Shown here piece by piece: positions 1 through 6,935 of a stretch of DNA of 9,356 nucleotides. The DNA comes from DASYQV01 sp036005125 (lineage in GTDB: Bacteria; Acidobacteriota; Vicinamibacteria; Vicinamibacterales; UBA2999), in NCBI GenBank assembly GCA_036005125.1, contig DASYQV010000012.1, positions 1 through 9,356 on the forward strand, read 5' to 3'. A program made the position numbers and the translations under genes. Below the pieces are notes generated by a model, which saw nothing but the letters and a program-made list of their open reading frames with translations, made no database searches and had not been told where the DNA came from. The first letter of the stretch is position 1. Every line of letters begins with the position of its first letter.

Positions 1-1254
1 CGGCCGTGGGCAACGGCGATCAAGCGGAAGACCTCGCTGCGTGAGATGCCGCCGTGGTTCATCGAGAAGAACATCGGGGTCCAGAAGTTCAAGGACGATC
101 CGTCGCTATCGGACGACGAAATCGCACTCATCGCGGCCTGGGTCGATGGAGGAGCGCGGCGCGGCGATCCCAAGGACATGCCTCCGCCACGGCAGTTCGC
201 CGCCAGGGGTGCGTGGACGCTCGGCACACCCGACCTGGTTGTTTCGTCGCCGGCGTTTACCGTCCGGGCTGTGGGTGCCGATTGGCACGGCGTGCTCGAC
301 GAAATCGTCGAGGGCGGCGATGCGACGGTTCAGACAAACCTGACCGAGGAACGTTGGGTGAAGTCGATCGAGGTCAGGGAATTCAGGCCGGGAGAGATCA
401 AGCTGGCGCGAAGCGGCAGCGCAGCCAGTGGCGGGGGCGATCTGAACCTCTTTACGATTCACCACGCCCAGGTGCAGGTTGCCCAGGGCGACAGAGCAGA
501 AGGTGGCGCTGACGAGAATTCAGGACCCCGACTGCGAAGTGGACCAGCAGGTCGGCTCCCGCGAGGCACGTTGTCATATCTCTACGAAGTCGGCCAGAAC
601 CCGATGATTTATCCAGAGGATCTGGGCATCCTCCTGCCGGCTGGTGCGAAGATAGAGTTCCCGAATAACCACATCCACTCGATCGGTCGCGAGGTCAAGG
701 TTCAGATCCAGGTCGGCATCACATTTCATCCCAAGGGATTCACGCCGCGGTACGCTCGCGGGCTGTCGATGCTCGGCGGTTCCGTCTCTCCTCCGTTTGA
801 GCTCGACATTCCGGCCGGACAGGACAATGTGCGGTACGACAATTACTTCTCCGTGCCACAGCCGGTACGAATGGTGACGTACGAGCCGCACCTGCACTCG
901 AGCGGGAAGCGAATGTGTGTGGAGGCCATCTCCCCGACGACCGGATTCCGCGAGATGCTCAGCTGCAGCCGGTACAATCACAACTGGGTGAAAGCCTACG
1001 TCTATGATGACGACGCTGCCCCGCTGTTGCCGGCCGGCACGATCGTGCACGTCATCGCCTGGTTCGATAACACGCGCGCGAATCCACGAGTCGTTGACCC
1101 CCGGAACTGGAAAGGGTTCGGCCAGCGATCGATTGACGACATGTTCCTGTTCCTGTCGAAGTTTCTGCCTCTGACGGAGGAGGAATTCAAAGCGGAAGTC
1201 GCCGCACGCGAGGCGAAACAACGGGTAACGACGACCGGGCAGAATAACCAGTAA
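1..1254 (+). CDS. Cytochrome c / PHM-like copper monooxygenase-family protein (5' truncated)
   Basis: The reading frame is open from base 1, so the N-terminus lies outside the window; 417 residues are visible (counted from base 1). Residues 1-60 look like the end of a cytochrome c domain: the MPPWF at 16-20 resembles the MPP motif that usually carries the axial heme methionine, followed by LSDDEIALIAAWVDGGA. The CxxCH heme site would lie upstream and is not seen. The rest resembles the two-domain fold of peptidylglycine alpha-hydroxylating monooxygenase. The HH pair at 154-155 and NNHIHSIG (H224, H226) match the first copper site. HLH (H297, H299) and a methionine in SIDDMFLF (M381) match the second. 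Family knowledge suggests an extracytoplasmic, possibly redox-active copper protein fed by the heme domain; substrate unknown. It ends 53 nt before the next gene and probably shares its transcript. The fold is fairly sure, the enzymatic activity is not. Confidence 0.75.
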   Translation, partial: RPWATAIKRKTSLREMPPWFIEKNIGVQKFKDDPSLSDDEIALIAAWVDGGARRGDPKDMPPPRQFAARGAWTLGTPDLVVSSPAFTVRAVGADWHGVLDEIVEGGDATVQTNLTEERWVKSIEVREFRPGEIKLARSGSAASGGGDLNLFTIHHAQVQVAQGDRAEGGADENSGPRLRSGPAGRLPRGTLSYLYEVGQNPMIYPEDLGILLPAGAKIEFPNNHIHSIGREVKVQIQVGITFHPKGFTPRYARGLSMLGGSVSPPFELDIPAGQDNVRYDNYFSVPQPVRMVTYEPHLHSSGKRMCVEAISPTTGFREMLSCSRYNHNWVKAYVYDDDAAPLLPAGTIVHVIAWFDNTRANPRVVDPRNWKGFGQRSIDDMFLFLSKFLPLTEEEFKAEVAAREAKQRVTTTGQNNQ

Positions 1255-1292
1255 CCGGGGTCCCTGCCGCGCGTGGTGTGCGCGGGGGGGTT

Positions 1293-1297
1293 AGAGG
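1293..1297 (+). promoter_or_regulatory. Ribosome binding site deciding the start of the 1308 gene
   Basis: AGAGG lies 10 nt before the GTG at 1308. The upstream in-frame GTG at 1278 has no comparable site in front of it and would add ten residues (RGGVRGAGS-like) ahead of the signal peptide. I therefore prefer 1308. Confidence 0.45.
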
Positions 1298-1307
1298 TGC
1301 AGGCTCT

Positions 1308-2207
1308 GTGCTGCGATACGCCCTTCATTCGATCGGCCTGGCCGCGATACTGGTCCTGGGCGCTCCCCACGCGTTCAGCGGTCAGGAGAGGTTCTCGTAC
1401 CAGGATCAGTTGACGCACGGCCAGAACATCGCCCCGGCATTCGAGGGGTGGGAGGCAAACGAGGACGGCACGTTCAACATGGTGTTCGGCTACTACAATC
1501 GGAATCGCGTCGAACAACCCGACGTGCCGATCGGACCGAATAACAACATCGAACCCGGCGGACCCGACCAGGGACAGCCAACCCACTTCTTCCCGTCGCG
1601 AAACATGTTCGTGTTCCGGGTCAAAGTCCCCAAGGACTTCGGCAACAAGGATCTGGTATGGACCCTGACCGTGCATGGGAAGACCGAGCGGGCGTACGCG
1701 ACGCTCAAGCCGGACTATGTGCTCGATGACTTCATCATGCACAGGAATTTCACCAACACGACGCCGAAGGGGATCCACCAGAACAAGCGGCCGGTGATCA
1801 CGGTCGAGGGTGACACCAACAGGACTGCCAGGGTGGGACAACCGCTAACGTTGTCGGCGCACGTCATAGATGATGGACTCCTGGCACCGAGACCTGCTGC
1901 CTCCAGCAACCAGGGTGTCCAGGTGCCTGGTTACAGTCCCGCATGGGGCTTGAGGGTGGCGTGGTTTGTCTACCGGGGCGCGGGATCGGTAACGTTCGAT
2001 CCTGAACAGTTCGAGATCTACCCGGACACGAAGGGAAATGCGAACTCACCGTGGAGGCCGGGATGGGCGCCTCCGCCGTTGCCACCTGATGGAATTTTTC
2101 CGGTGAAAGTGACTTTTGGTGCGTCGGGCGCCTTCGTCGTGCGGATCATGGCGCACGACGGCGGCGTCACCAGCTACAAGGATGTGAACGTAACCGTCTC
2201 GCCGTGA
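1308..2207 (+). CDS. Secreted protein of unknown function with Ig/PKD-like C-terminus
   Basis: I do not recognise a characterised function. With the GTG start at 1308 the product is 299 residues and opens with a good Sec signal peptide (hydrophobic 9-20, probable cleavage near APHAFSG at 19-25). An alternative GTG at 1278 gives 309 residues with a less convincing leader. The N-terminal half (about 45-135) contains FEGWEANEDGTFNMVFGYYN, IGPNNNIEPGGPDQGQPTHF and a beta-rich stretch ending in VWTLTVHGKT. The C-terminal half (about 160-299) looks like an Ig- or PKD-type beta sandwich: PVITVEGD, GQPLTLSAHVIDDG, VTFDPEQFEI, GAFVVRIMAHDGG and a closing NVTVSP strand. There are no transmembrane segments after the leader and no cysteines visible in the mature part. 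It lies 53 nt after the copper-protein gene and 17 nt before the next gene, so a periplasmic or surface partner of those proteins is plausible. That is inference from context only. Confidence 0.8.
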   Translation: MLRYALHSIGLAAILVLGAPHAFSGQERFSYQDQLTHGQNIAPAFEGWEANEDGTFNMVFGYYNRNRVEQPDVPIGPNNNIEPGGPDQGQPTHFFPSRNMFVFRVKVPKDFGNKDLVWTLTVHGKTERAYATLKPDYVLDDFIMHRNFTNTTPKGIHQNKRPVITVEGDTNRTARVGQPLTLSAHVIDDGLLAPRPAASSNQGVQVPGYSPAWGLRVAWFVYRGAGSVTFDPEQFEIYPDTKGNANSPWRPGWAPPPLPPDGIFPVKVTFGASGAFVVRIMAHDGGVTSYKDVNVTVSP

Positions 2208-2213
2208 TTGACC

Positions 2214-2218
2214 GGAGG
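2214..2218 (+). promoter_or_regulatory. Strong ribosome binding site deciding the start of the 2225 gene
   Basis: GGAGG ends 6 nt before ATG 2225. It lies inside the coding sequence that would follow if the upstream GTG at 2204 were used, and that GTG would overlap the previous stop codon. The site supports ATG 2225 as the true start and removes seven charged residues from the front of the signal peptide. Confidence 0.7.
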
Positions 2219-2224
2219 TCGCAG

Positions 2225-3250
2225 ATGTGCCGTCGATATCGTGGCTCATTGGTCGCGCTGGCTGCGTCGATCGCGATTGCATCACTCGCTTCTACAGACA
2301 TCGCCGGGCAGGCGCGATCGTCGACGCCGACAAACACGTCAACGCCGATCCGCACGCCCTGGGGCGAGCCAGACCTGCAGGGCATCTGGACGATTGAAAC
2401 AGTCACGCCGCTCGAGCGTCCTCAGGAGTTCGCGGGAAAGGAATTTCTGACCGCGGAGGAAGCGGCGGCGTTCGAGGCGCGAACCGTCGCCGGCCGCGTC
2501 GACGCTCCACCCAGGGCCGGTGATCCCGGCACGTACAACCAGTTCTGGTTCGATCGTGGAACCAGGGTCGTGCAGACGCGGAGGACATCGCTCATCGTCG
2601 ATCCGCCAGACGGGCGGATTCCGTGGAGCTCCGAAGGGCAGGCGGCACGGAAGCGTCTGGCCCAGCGGCCTCAAGGTCCGTTCGACACGTGGGCCGACCT
2701 CGACACCGGCGAGCGGTGTATCACCGACGGTCTGGCCATGGTGCCGTTGCAGATGTACAACATGAACTATCACCTGCTGCAGAGTCCGGGATATCTCGTG
2801 ATCCAGCACGAGATGTTTCACGACTACCGCATCATCCCGACTGATGGACGGCCGCATGTGGGGAGAGGCATCGGCCAGTGGCTGGGAGACGCGCGCGGCC
2901 GTTGGGAAGGCAACACGTTGGTTGTCGAGACGACCAACTTCGACGATAAAACCCACTATCGATGGTCAGCACCCTGGCGAGCCGCTCGCCCGACGTTGCG
3001 GCTCGTCGAGCGATTCACCCGTCTGAACGCCGACACGATCGACTATCGGGTGACGGTTGAAGACCCGACGATGTTCTCGCGGCCCTGGACCGCGGCGGTG
3101 CCGATGTCGAAGAACCAGGCGGAGCGTGGAGTGACTGTCGGTCGACTCTACGAGTACGCCTGCCACGAAGGGAATCAGAGCATGATCAACGTCCTCAGCG
3201 GCGCGCGCGCCGCCGAGAGGGCGGTCAGTTCCCCTGGCAGCCGGCGGTGA
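2225..3250 (+). CDS. Secreted protein of unknown function, WGEPDLQG family
   Basis: A 341-residue exported protein; residues 1-28 form a Sec signal peptide (CRRYRGS, then hydrophobic LVALAASIAIASLAS, cleavage near IAGQ). The family is recognisable by TPWGEPDLQGIW at 44-55, ERCITDGLAM at 163-172, a core NYHLLQSPGYLVIQHEMFHD at 181-200, DGRPH at 207-211, WLGDARGRWEGNTLVVETTN at 219-238 and YACHEGNQSMINVL at 311-324. To my knowledge this family occurs in many copies in Acidobacteriota and some Proteobacteria and has no established biochemical role. Conserved H, E and D residues in the core (H195, E196, H199, D200, H211, H314, E315) could bind a ligand or metal, but no known catalytic motif is matched. 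The gene follows the Ig-like protein after 17 nt, so it is likely the last gene of the left operon, ahead of the hairpin at 3253-3278. The ATG at 2225 is preferred over GTG 2204 because of the GGAGG at 2214-2218. Confidence 0.8.
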   Translation: MCRRYRGSLVALAASIAIASLASTDIAGQARSSTPTNTSTPIRTPWGEPDLQGIWTIETVTPLERPQEFAGKEFLTAEEAAAFEARTVAGRVDAPPRAGDPGTYNQFWFDRGTRVVQTRRTSLIVDPPDGRIPWSSEGQAARKRLAQRPQGPFDTWADLDTGERCITDGLAMVPLQMYNMNYHLLQSPGYLVIQHEMFHDYRIIPTDGRPHVGRGIGQWLGDARGRWEGNTLVVETTNFDDKTHYRWSAPWRAARPTLRLVERFTRLNADTIDYRVTVEDPTMFSRPWTAAVPMSKNQAERGVTVGRLYEYACHEGNQSMINVLSGARAAERAVSSPGSRR

Positions 3251-3252
3251 GA

Positions 3253-3278
3253 CGCCCCGCCGGCAAGCGCCGGGGGCG
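3253..3278. terminator. GC-rich hairpin between convergent genes
   Basis: CGCCCC (3253-3258) pairs with GGGGCG (3273-3278), and inside it CGGC (3261-3264) pairs with GCCG (3269-3272) around an AAGC loop, leaving a 2-nt bulge (3259-3260). The hairpin starts 3 nt after the stop of the plus-strand gene and ends 27 nt before the stop of the minus-strand esterase. It lies in the 55-nt gap between converging operons, where a bidirectional terminator is expected. No T-run follows on either strand, so it is not a canonical intrinsic terminator. It might instead pause RNA polymerase or protect transcript ends. Confidence 0.5.
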
Positions 3279-3305
3279 AGGAGGTACCGCGGCGGCTCTG
3301 TTACA

Positions 3306-4886
3306 TCAATCGAATGTCGAACGCCGCTGCTGCACCTGCTCGATGAAATCAAGCTGGGGCTTCAACAGGTGGTGGCGTACGGCTACCGTTTCACCAAACT
3401 CCAGGTAAGGCTCATTCCTGAGATCGAACGGGACCCATTGAGGACGACGGCCTCCGTTCGGATCGCCGCTGGTCGCAAACTGGACCCAGTAACTCGACAT
3501 CAAGTCAGCCAACCGGTAGTCGTGTGGCTGAAAGGCCCACGTGTGCTGTCCGAGATCGTTGAAGACGTACGGGATTTCGCCCGTATGGTACGCGCCCAAC
3601 TGGTCTTTGGCCGGGTGGGGCGGAACATGGCTGAAGTAATACATAAAGGTCTTTGATCGGCCCGCTGCCGTGGCGAGCCGCGCCCAGGTGCGCATCGGCA
3701 GGTTGAACGTCCTGTGTCCACCCACGCGCTGTGCGTTGCGGAGATCGGATTCTTTATCCACTGGATAGACGGCGTAGTAGTCATTCACGCGAGCGCCGTA
3801 CTCGGTCTCGACGCGCTTCCGATATGCTTCGACGGTGACGGGAGGTGGGGCGCCCACCGACTCGTCGGCGTTCGAGCCGACGATGAGCGCCACCGCGTTG
3901 TGCTGGCCGTCGGCAAACGTCGCGCGGACCTCTCGCGGCAGCACCCAGCCGTCAATCGTCTCTTCTGTTCTATATCCGGGAACCTTCAGAAGCGTGTCGG
4001 CCGGAATGGCGCGAAGCTCTTTGATGGAGCCGGCGCCGGCCGCCTTGGCAAAGGCGATTCCATTCCTCTCCGCCGATTGGACGCCGTCTCGATCCTCCGT
4101 GAGGTGCGGCTGCGGCGCAAATCGCCCGCCGCTTTCCCCGATGGCGCGATGAAACAGCCCCTTGGCCAGGGGCGACGCCATGAGCACGCTCACCGTCCAT
4201 GAGCCCGCGGATTCACCGAAGATCGTCACGCGACCCGGATCGCCGCCGAACGCCGCGATGTTCTGCCGGACCCACTGCAGCGCGGCGATCTGATCGAGGA
4301 ATCCGTAGTTGCCGGAGGAATGGTGCGGCGACTCGGCGGTCAACTCAGGGTGCGCGAGGAAGCCCAACGGTCCGAGGCGATAGTTGACGGTGACGAGGAC
4401 AACGCCCTTCTTCGCAAGAGGAGCTCCATTCGGGGTATACAGGGTGCCCGAACCGCTCCTCCAGCCCCCACCGTGATACCAGACCATCACCGGGCGTCTG
4501 TCGCCAGGCCGTGCCGCCGTCCAGACGTTGAGGAAGAGGCAATCCTCCCTCTTCGGCTCGGTGACCTCCGCGAGGAATCCGGCCGCGGCGCGCGCCAGAT
4601 GCGGACACGCCGCGCCGACGGTGTCGCCGCTGCGAACTCCCGTCCAGGCCACGACCGGTTGCGGCGGCTTCCACCGGAGATCGCCAACCGGAGGCGCCGC
4701 ATACGGAATGCCCTTGTATGCGCGGCCGCCGTCTTCGGTGGTCCCTGAAATGAGGCCGCCTTCGACGCGAACAGGTTCGTTGCCAGCTCCGCGCTGGGTC
4801 GCCGCAGGAATCGCCATCAACGCGACGAAGACCGCAAGAACGCCGAGGCTCGCGCGCGTGCGCGGCAGTTGTGAGATCGTTCGCAT
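3306..4886 (-). CDS. Secreted type-B carboxylesterase (para-nitrobenzyl esterase-like)
   Basis: A 526-residue alpha/beta hydrolase of the carboxylesterase type-B family, the usual length for a bacterial member. Residues 1-30 are a Sec signal peptide (hydrophobic 13-27, cleavage near IPAATQ). Family signatures are all present: YKGIPYAAPPVGDLRWKPP (57-75), EDCLFLNVW (114-122), the oxyanion-hole HGGGW (138-142) and the nucleophile elbow GESAG with Ser226. The acid is probably Glu342 in GSNADES, and the base His434 in AYHTGEIPYVF. The triad is complete, so an active serine esterase acting outside the cytoplasm is expected. Natural substrates of this family range widely (acyl, aryl and sugar esters) and cannot be read here. 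It is the last gene of the minus-strand operon, 51 nt after the PQQ enzyme. A GGGAG site (plus-strand 4894-4898) lies 7 nt upstream of the ATG and supports this start. Confidence 0.93.
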   Translation of the reverse strand: MRTISQLPRTRASLGVLAVFVALMAIPAATQRGAGNEPVRVEGGLISGTTEDGGRAYKGIPYAAPPVGDLRWKPPQPVVAWTGVRSGDTVGAACPHLARAAAGFLAEVTEPKREDCLFLNVWTAARPGDRRPVMVWYHGGGWRSGSGTLYTPNGAPLAKKGVVLVTVNYRLGPLGFLAHPELTAESPHHSSGNYGFLDQIAALQWVRQNIAAFGGDPGRVTIFGESAGSWTVSVLMASPLAKGLFHRAIGESGGRFAPQPHLTEDRDGVQSAERNGIAFAKAAGAGSIKELRAIPADTLLKVPGYRTEETIDGWVLPREVRATFADGQHNAVALIVGSNADESVGAPPPVTVEAYRKRVETEYGARVNDYYAVYPVDKESDLRNAQRVGGHRTFNLPMRTWARLATAAGRSKTFMYYFSHVPPHPAKDQLGAYHTGEIPYVFNDLGQHTWAFQPHDYRLADLMSSYWVQFATSGDPNGGRRPQWVPFDLRNEPYLEFGETVAVRHHLLKPQLDFIEQVQQRRSTFD

Positions 4887-4937
4887 CGTTCTGCTCCCAG
4901 TTGTTCTCGACAGACTAATGTAAGGCCGTACGTCCTC

Positions 4938-6905
4938 CTACCGCAGGCTGAGGGCCACCCATTCGCCGGCGTGGGTTCTCGAGCCGATCGGAACGACGAT
5001 GTACTGTTTGCCGTTGTGCATGTAGCTCATGAGCGAGCCATTGGTTCCCGCCGGCAGCTGCGTTTCCCACACGACCGCGCCCGTGGCCTTGTCATACGCA
5101 CGCAACTTCGTTCCGGCGTCGGGGCCGCCACCGGGCGGCGTGAAGACCATGCTCGGATCGCCTTCGCTGACGAACAGCAGCGTCCTGGTCACGAGCGGCA
5201 TCCCATGGCCCGGTTGGCCGAGCGGCCCGAGATTCAGGTGTTTGATCGCCGGATGATTGCGCGGACCGTCCCCGTTGGGCACCATCCAGACATGTTCGCC
5301 GGTATTCATGTTGATCGCGGTGACCCGGCCGTACGGCGGCTTGAGGATCGGGAGCCCCTGTGGGCCTTCGAGCCCCTTATATGTACCGCGATAGCGCTGG
5401 TTCGTCTTGGGATTCGGACTGCCCGGCACGAGGAATACGGTGAACGCGCCTGTCCTCGATGGCACGTACAGAATGTTGGTTTCAGGATCGAAAGCACCAC
5501 CGCCCCAGTTGGATCCGCCAACCTGGCCGGGCAACTGCAGCGTGGCCTGGATATCCGTGGGTGACTCACCTTTGAGCGAGGGAGGAGTAAACCCGGGCCC
5601 GAGTCGGAGGGTCTGCACGATCTTCAGCGCCTCGGCTCGCAGCTCCGGGGTGAAATCGATCAAATCGTCGGTCGTCACGCCCTGTCGATCGTATGGCGCC
5701 GGCCTGGTCGGGAACGGCTGCGTCGGCGAGGTCCACTCGCCGGGCACGGTCGATTGCGGCACCGCCCGCTCCTCGACCGGCCAGATCGGCGTGCCGGTCA
5801 CGCGGTCGAAGACAAACGCCATCGCCTGTTTGGTGAGCTGCACGACCGCCTTGACCGGTTTTCCGTTGACGACGATGTCGATCAACATCGGCGCCGTGGG
5901 ATTGTCGTAGTCGAAGATGTCGTGGTGAACCGTCTGGAAGTGCCAGACGCGCTCGCCCGTGTCGGCGCGCAGGCAGATCAGGCTCGACGAGAAGAGATTC
6001 GCACCGGGCCGGTGGCCCCCGAACATGTTATTGGTCGGTGCGCTGGTGGGGAGGTAGACGAGACCGAGCTCCTCATCGGCGCTGATGTTCGACCAGACAT
6101 CCGACTCGCCCGCCTGGATACCGCGCCACGAGCCGTCGAGCCATGTCTCGTGGCCGAACTCGCCGGGGTACGGCACGACATGGAAGGTCCACTTCAGCTT
6201 TCCGGTCCGGACGTCGTATCCGCGAACGTCGCCGGGCCGCGAGACGCTCGATCCGACGATTACGGTATCCCGGACGACCAGCGGAGCGCTGCGCCACCGA
6301 TACATCTCATTCTTGAACCCCGCCTTCAGCGGCGCCGCGTCGACACCGTCCTCGGCGTCCGCGTAGGCGCCCAGATCCACCAGGCCGCGATCGCCGAACT
6401 CGCGAATCGGCTTCCCGGTTTCCGGGTTGGTTGCAATCAAGTAGTGGTGGCGAATCGACAGCAACCGCTTATCAATGCCATTGCGCCAATAGCCGATGGA
6501 GCGGCTCGATTGTCCGACGAGGTCGGCGGGCTCGACCTTGGGTCCCCGCTTCGGCAGCTCCTGCACCCAGAGTGTCTTGCCGGTGGCGGGATCGAAGGCC
6601 TCGATCAGTCCGACGCCGTTCGACGCGTACATCACGCCGTCGATCAGGATCGGCGTCGACTGCAGCATGTTGGTGGCCTTGGCCTCGGGATATTCGGCGA
6701 GGAACTCGCTGGCCAGCGAGGGGCGTCGCCAGGCGACGCGCAGAGTCTTGACGTTATTTTTGTCGATTTGATCGAGGGGTGTGTACTTCGTGTACGCCTT
6801 GTCTCCTCCGAGCACCGGCCATTCTCCGCGCCTGGCTCCCTGCTGAGCAGCAAGAGTTACATCCACGAGGAAGACGACGCACAGAATCCCGCAGAATCTG
6901 AGCAT
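4938..6905 (-). CDS. Secreted PQQ-dependent dehydrogenase (quinoprotein, no heme c)
   Basis: A 655-residue eight-bladed propeller quinoprotein of the alcohol/aldose dehydrogenase class. Residues 1-20 are a Sec signal peptide (RFCGILCVVFLVDV, cleavage near TLAAQQ). The start of the propeller shows EWPVLGGDKAYTKYTPLDQI at 28-47. Recurrent blade motifs include AFDPATGKTLW (103-113), YDVRTGKLKWTF (230-241), LRADTGERVWHF (312-323), MNTGEHVWMVP (533-543) and YDKATGAVVWET (604-615). Other family marks are HHDIFDYDNP (327-336) and NWGGGAFDP (466-474). The order and wording most resemble the glucose/quinate-type PQQ dehydrogenases, but the five-helix membrane anchor of those enzymes is absent, so it is soluble or loosely attached in the periplasm. 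I find no CxxCH, so electrons must go to a separate acceptor. Substrate uncertain: aldose, cyclitol or alcohol. It is the middle gene of the operon (30 nt after the metallohydrolase, 51 nt before the esterase). The ribosome binding site is weak (GAAGG about 11 nt from ATG). Confidence 0.9.
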   Translation of the reverse strand: MLRFCGILCVVFLVDVTLAAQQGARRGEWPVLGGDKAYTKYTPLDQIDKNNVKTLRVAWRRPSLASEFLAEYPEAKATNMLQSTPILIDGVMYASNGVGLIEAFDPATGKTLWVQELPKRGPKVEPADLVGQSSRSIGYWRNGIDKRLLSIRHHYLIATNPETGKPIREFGDRGLVDLGAYADAEDGVDAAPLKAGFKNEMYRWRSAPLVVRDTVIVGSSVSRPGDVRGYDVRTGKLKWTFHVVPYPGEFGHETWLDGSWRGIQAGESDVWSNISADEELGLVYLPTSAPTNNMFGGHRPGANLFSSSLICLRADTGERVWHFQTVHHDIFDYDNPTAPMLIDIVVNGKPVKAVVQLTKQAMAFVFDRVTGTPIWPVEERAVPQSTVPGEWTSPTQPFPTRPAPYDRQGVTTDDLIDFTPELRAEALKIVQTLRLGPGFTPPSLKGESPTDIQATLQLPGQVGGSNWGGGAFDPETNILYVPSRTGAFTVFLVPGSPNPKTNQRYRGTYKGLEGPQGLPILKPPYGRVTAINMNTGEHVWMVPNGDGPRNHPAIKHLNLGPLGQPGHGMPLVTRTLLFVSEGDPSMVFTPPGGGPDAGTKLRAYDKATGAVVWETQLPAGTNGSLMSYMHNGKQYIVVPIGSRTHAGEWVALSLR

Positions 6906-6935
6906 ATGCGTCAGGCCCTTCTGTATGTTGCTCGC

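Noticed and set aside
1002..1841. A 279-codon minus-strand frame spanning the end of the copper protein and the start of the next gene
   Set aside because: It is antisense to two supported genes and its product has no signal peptide, motif or ribosome binding site that I can see.
2204..2224. GTG at 2204 as the start of the WGEPDLQG gene, with a 4-nt overlap of the previous stop
   Set aside because: The GGAGG at 2214-2218 is ideally spaced for ATG 2225, and the extra residues (IDRRSQ) weaken the signal peptide.
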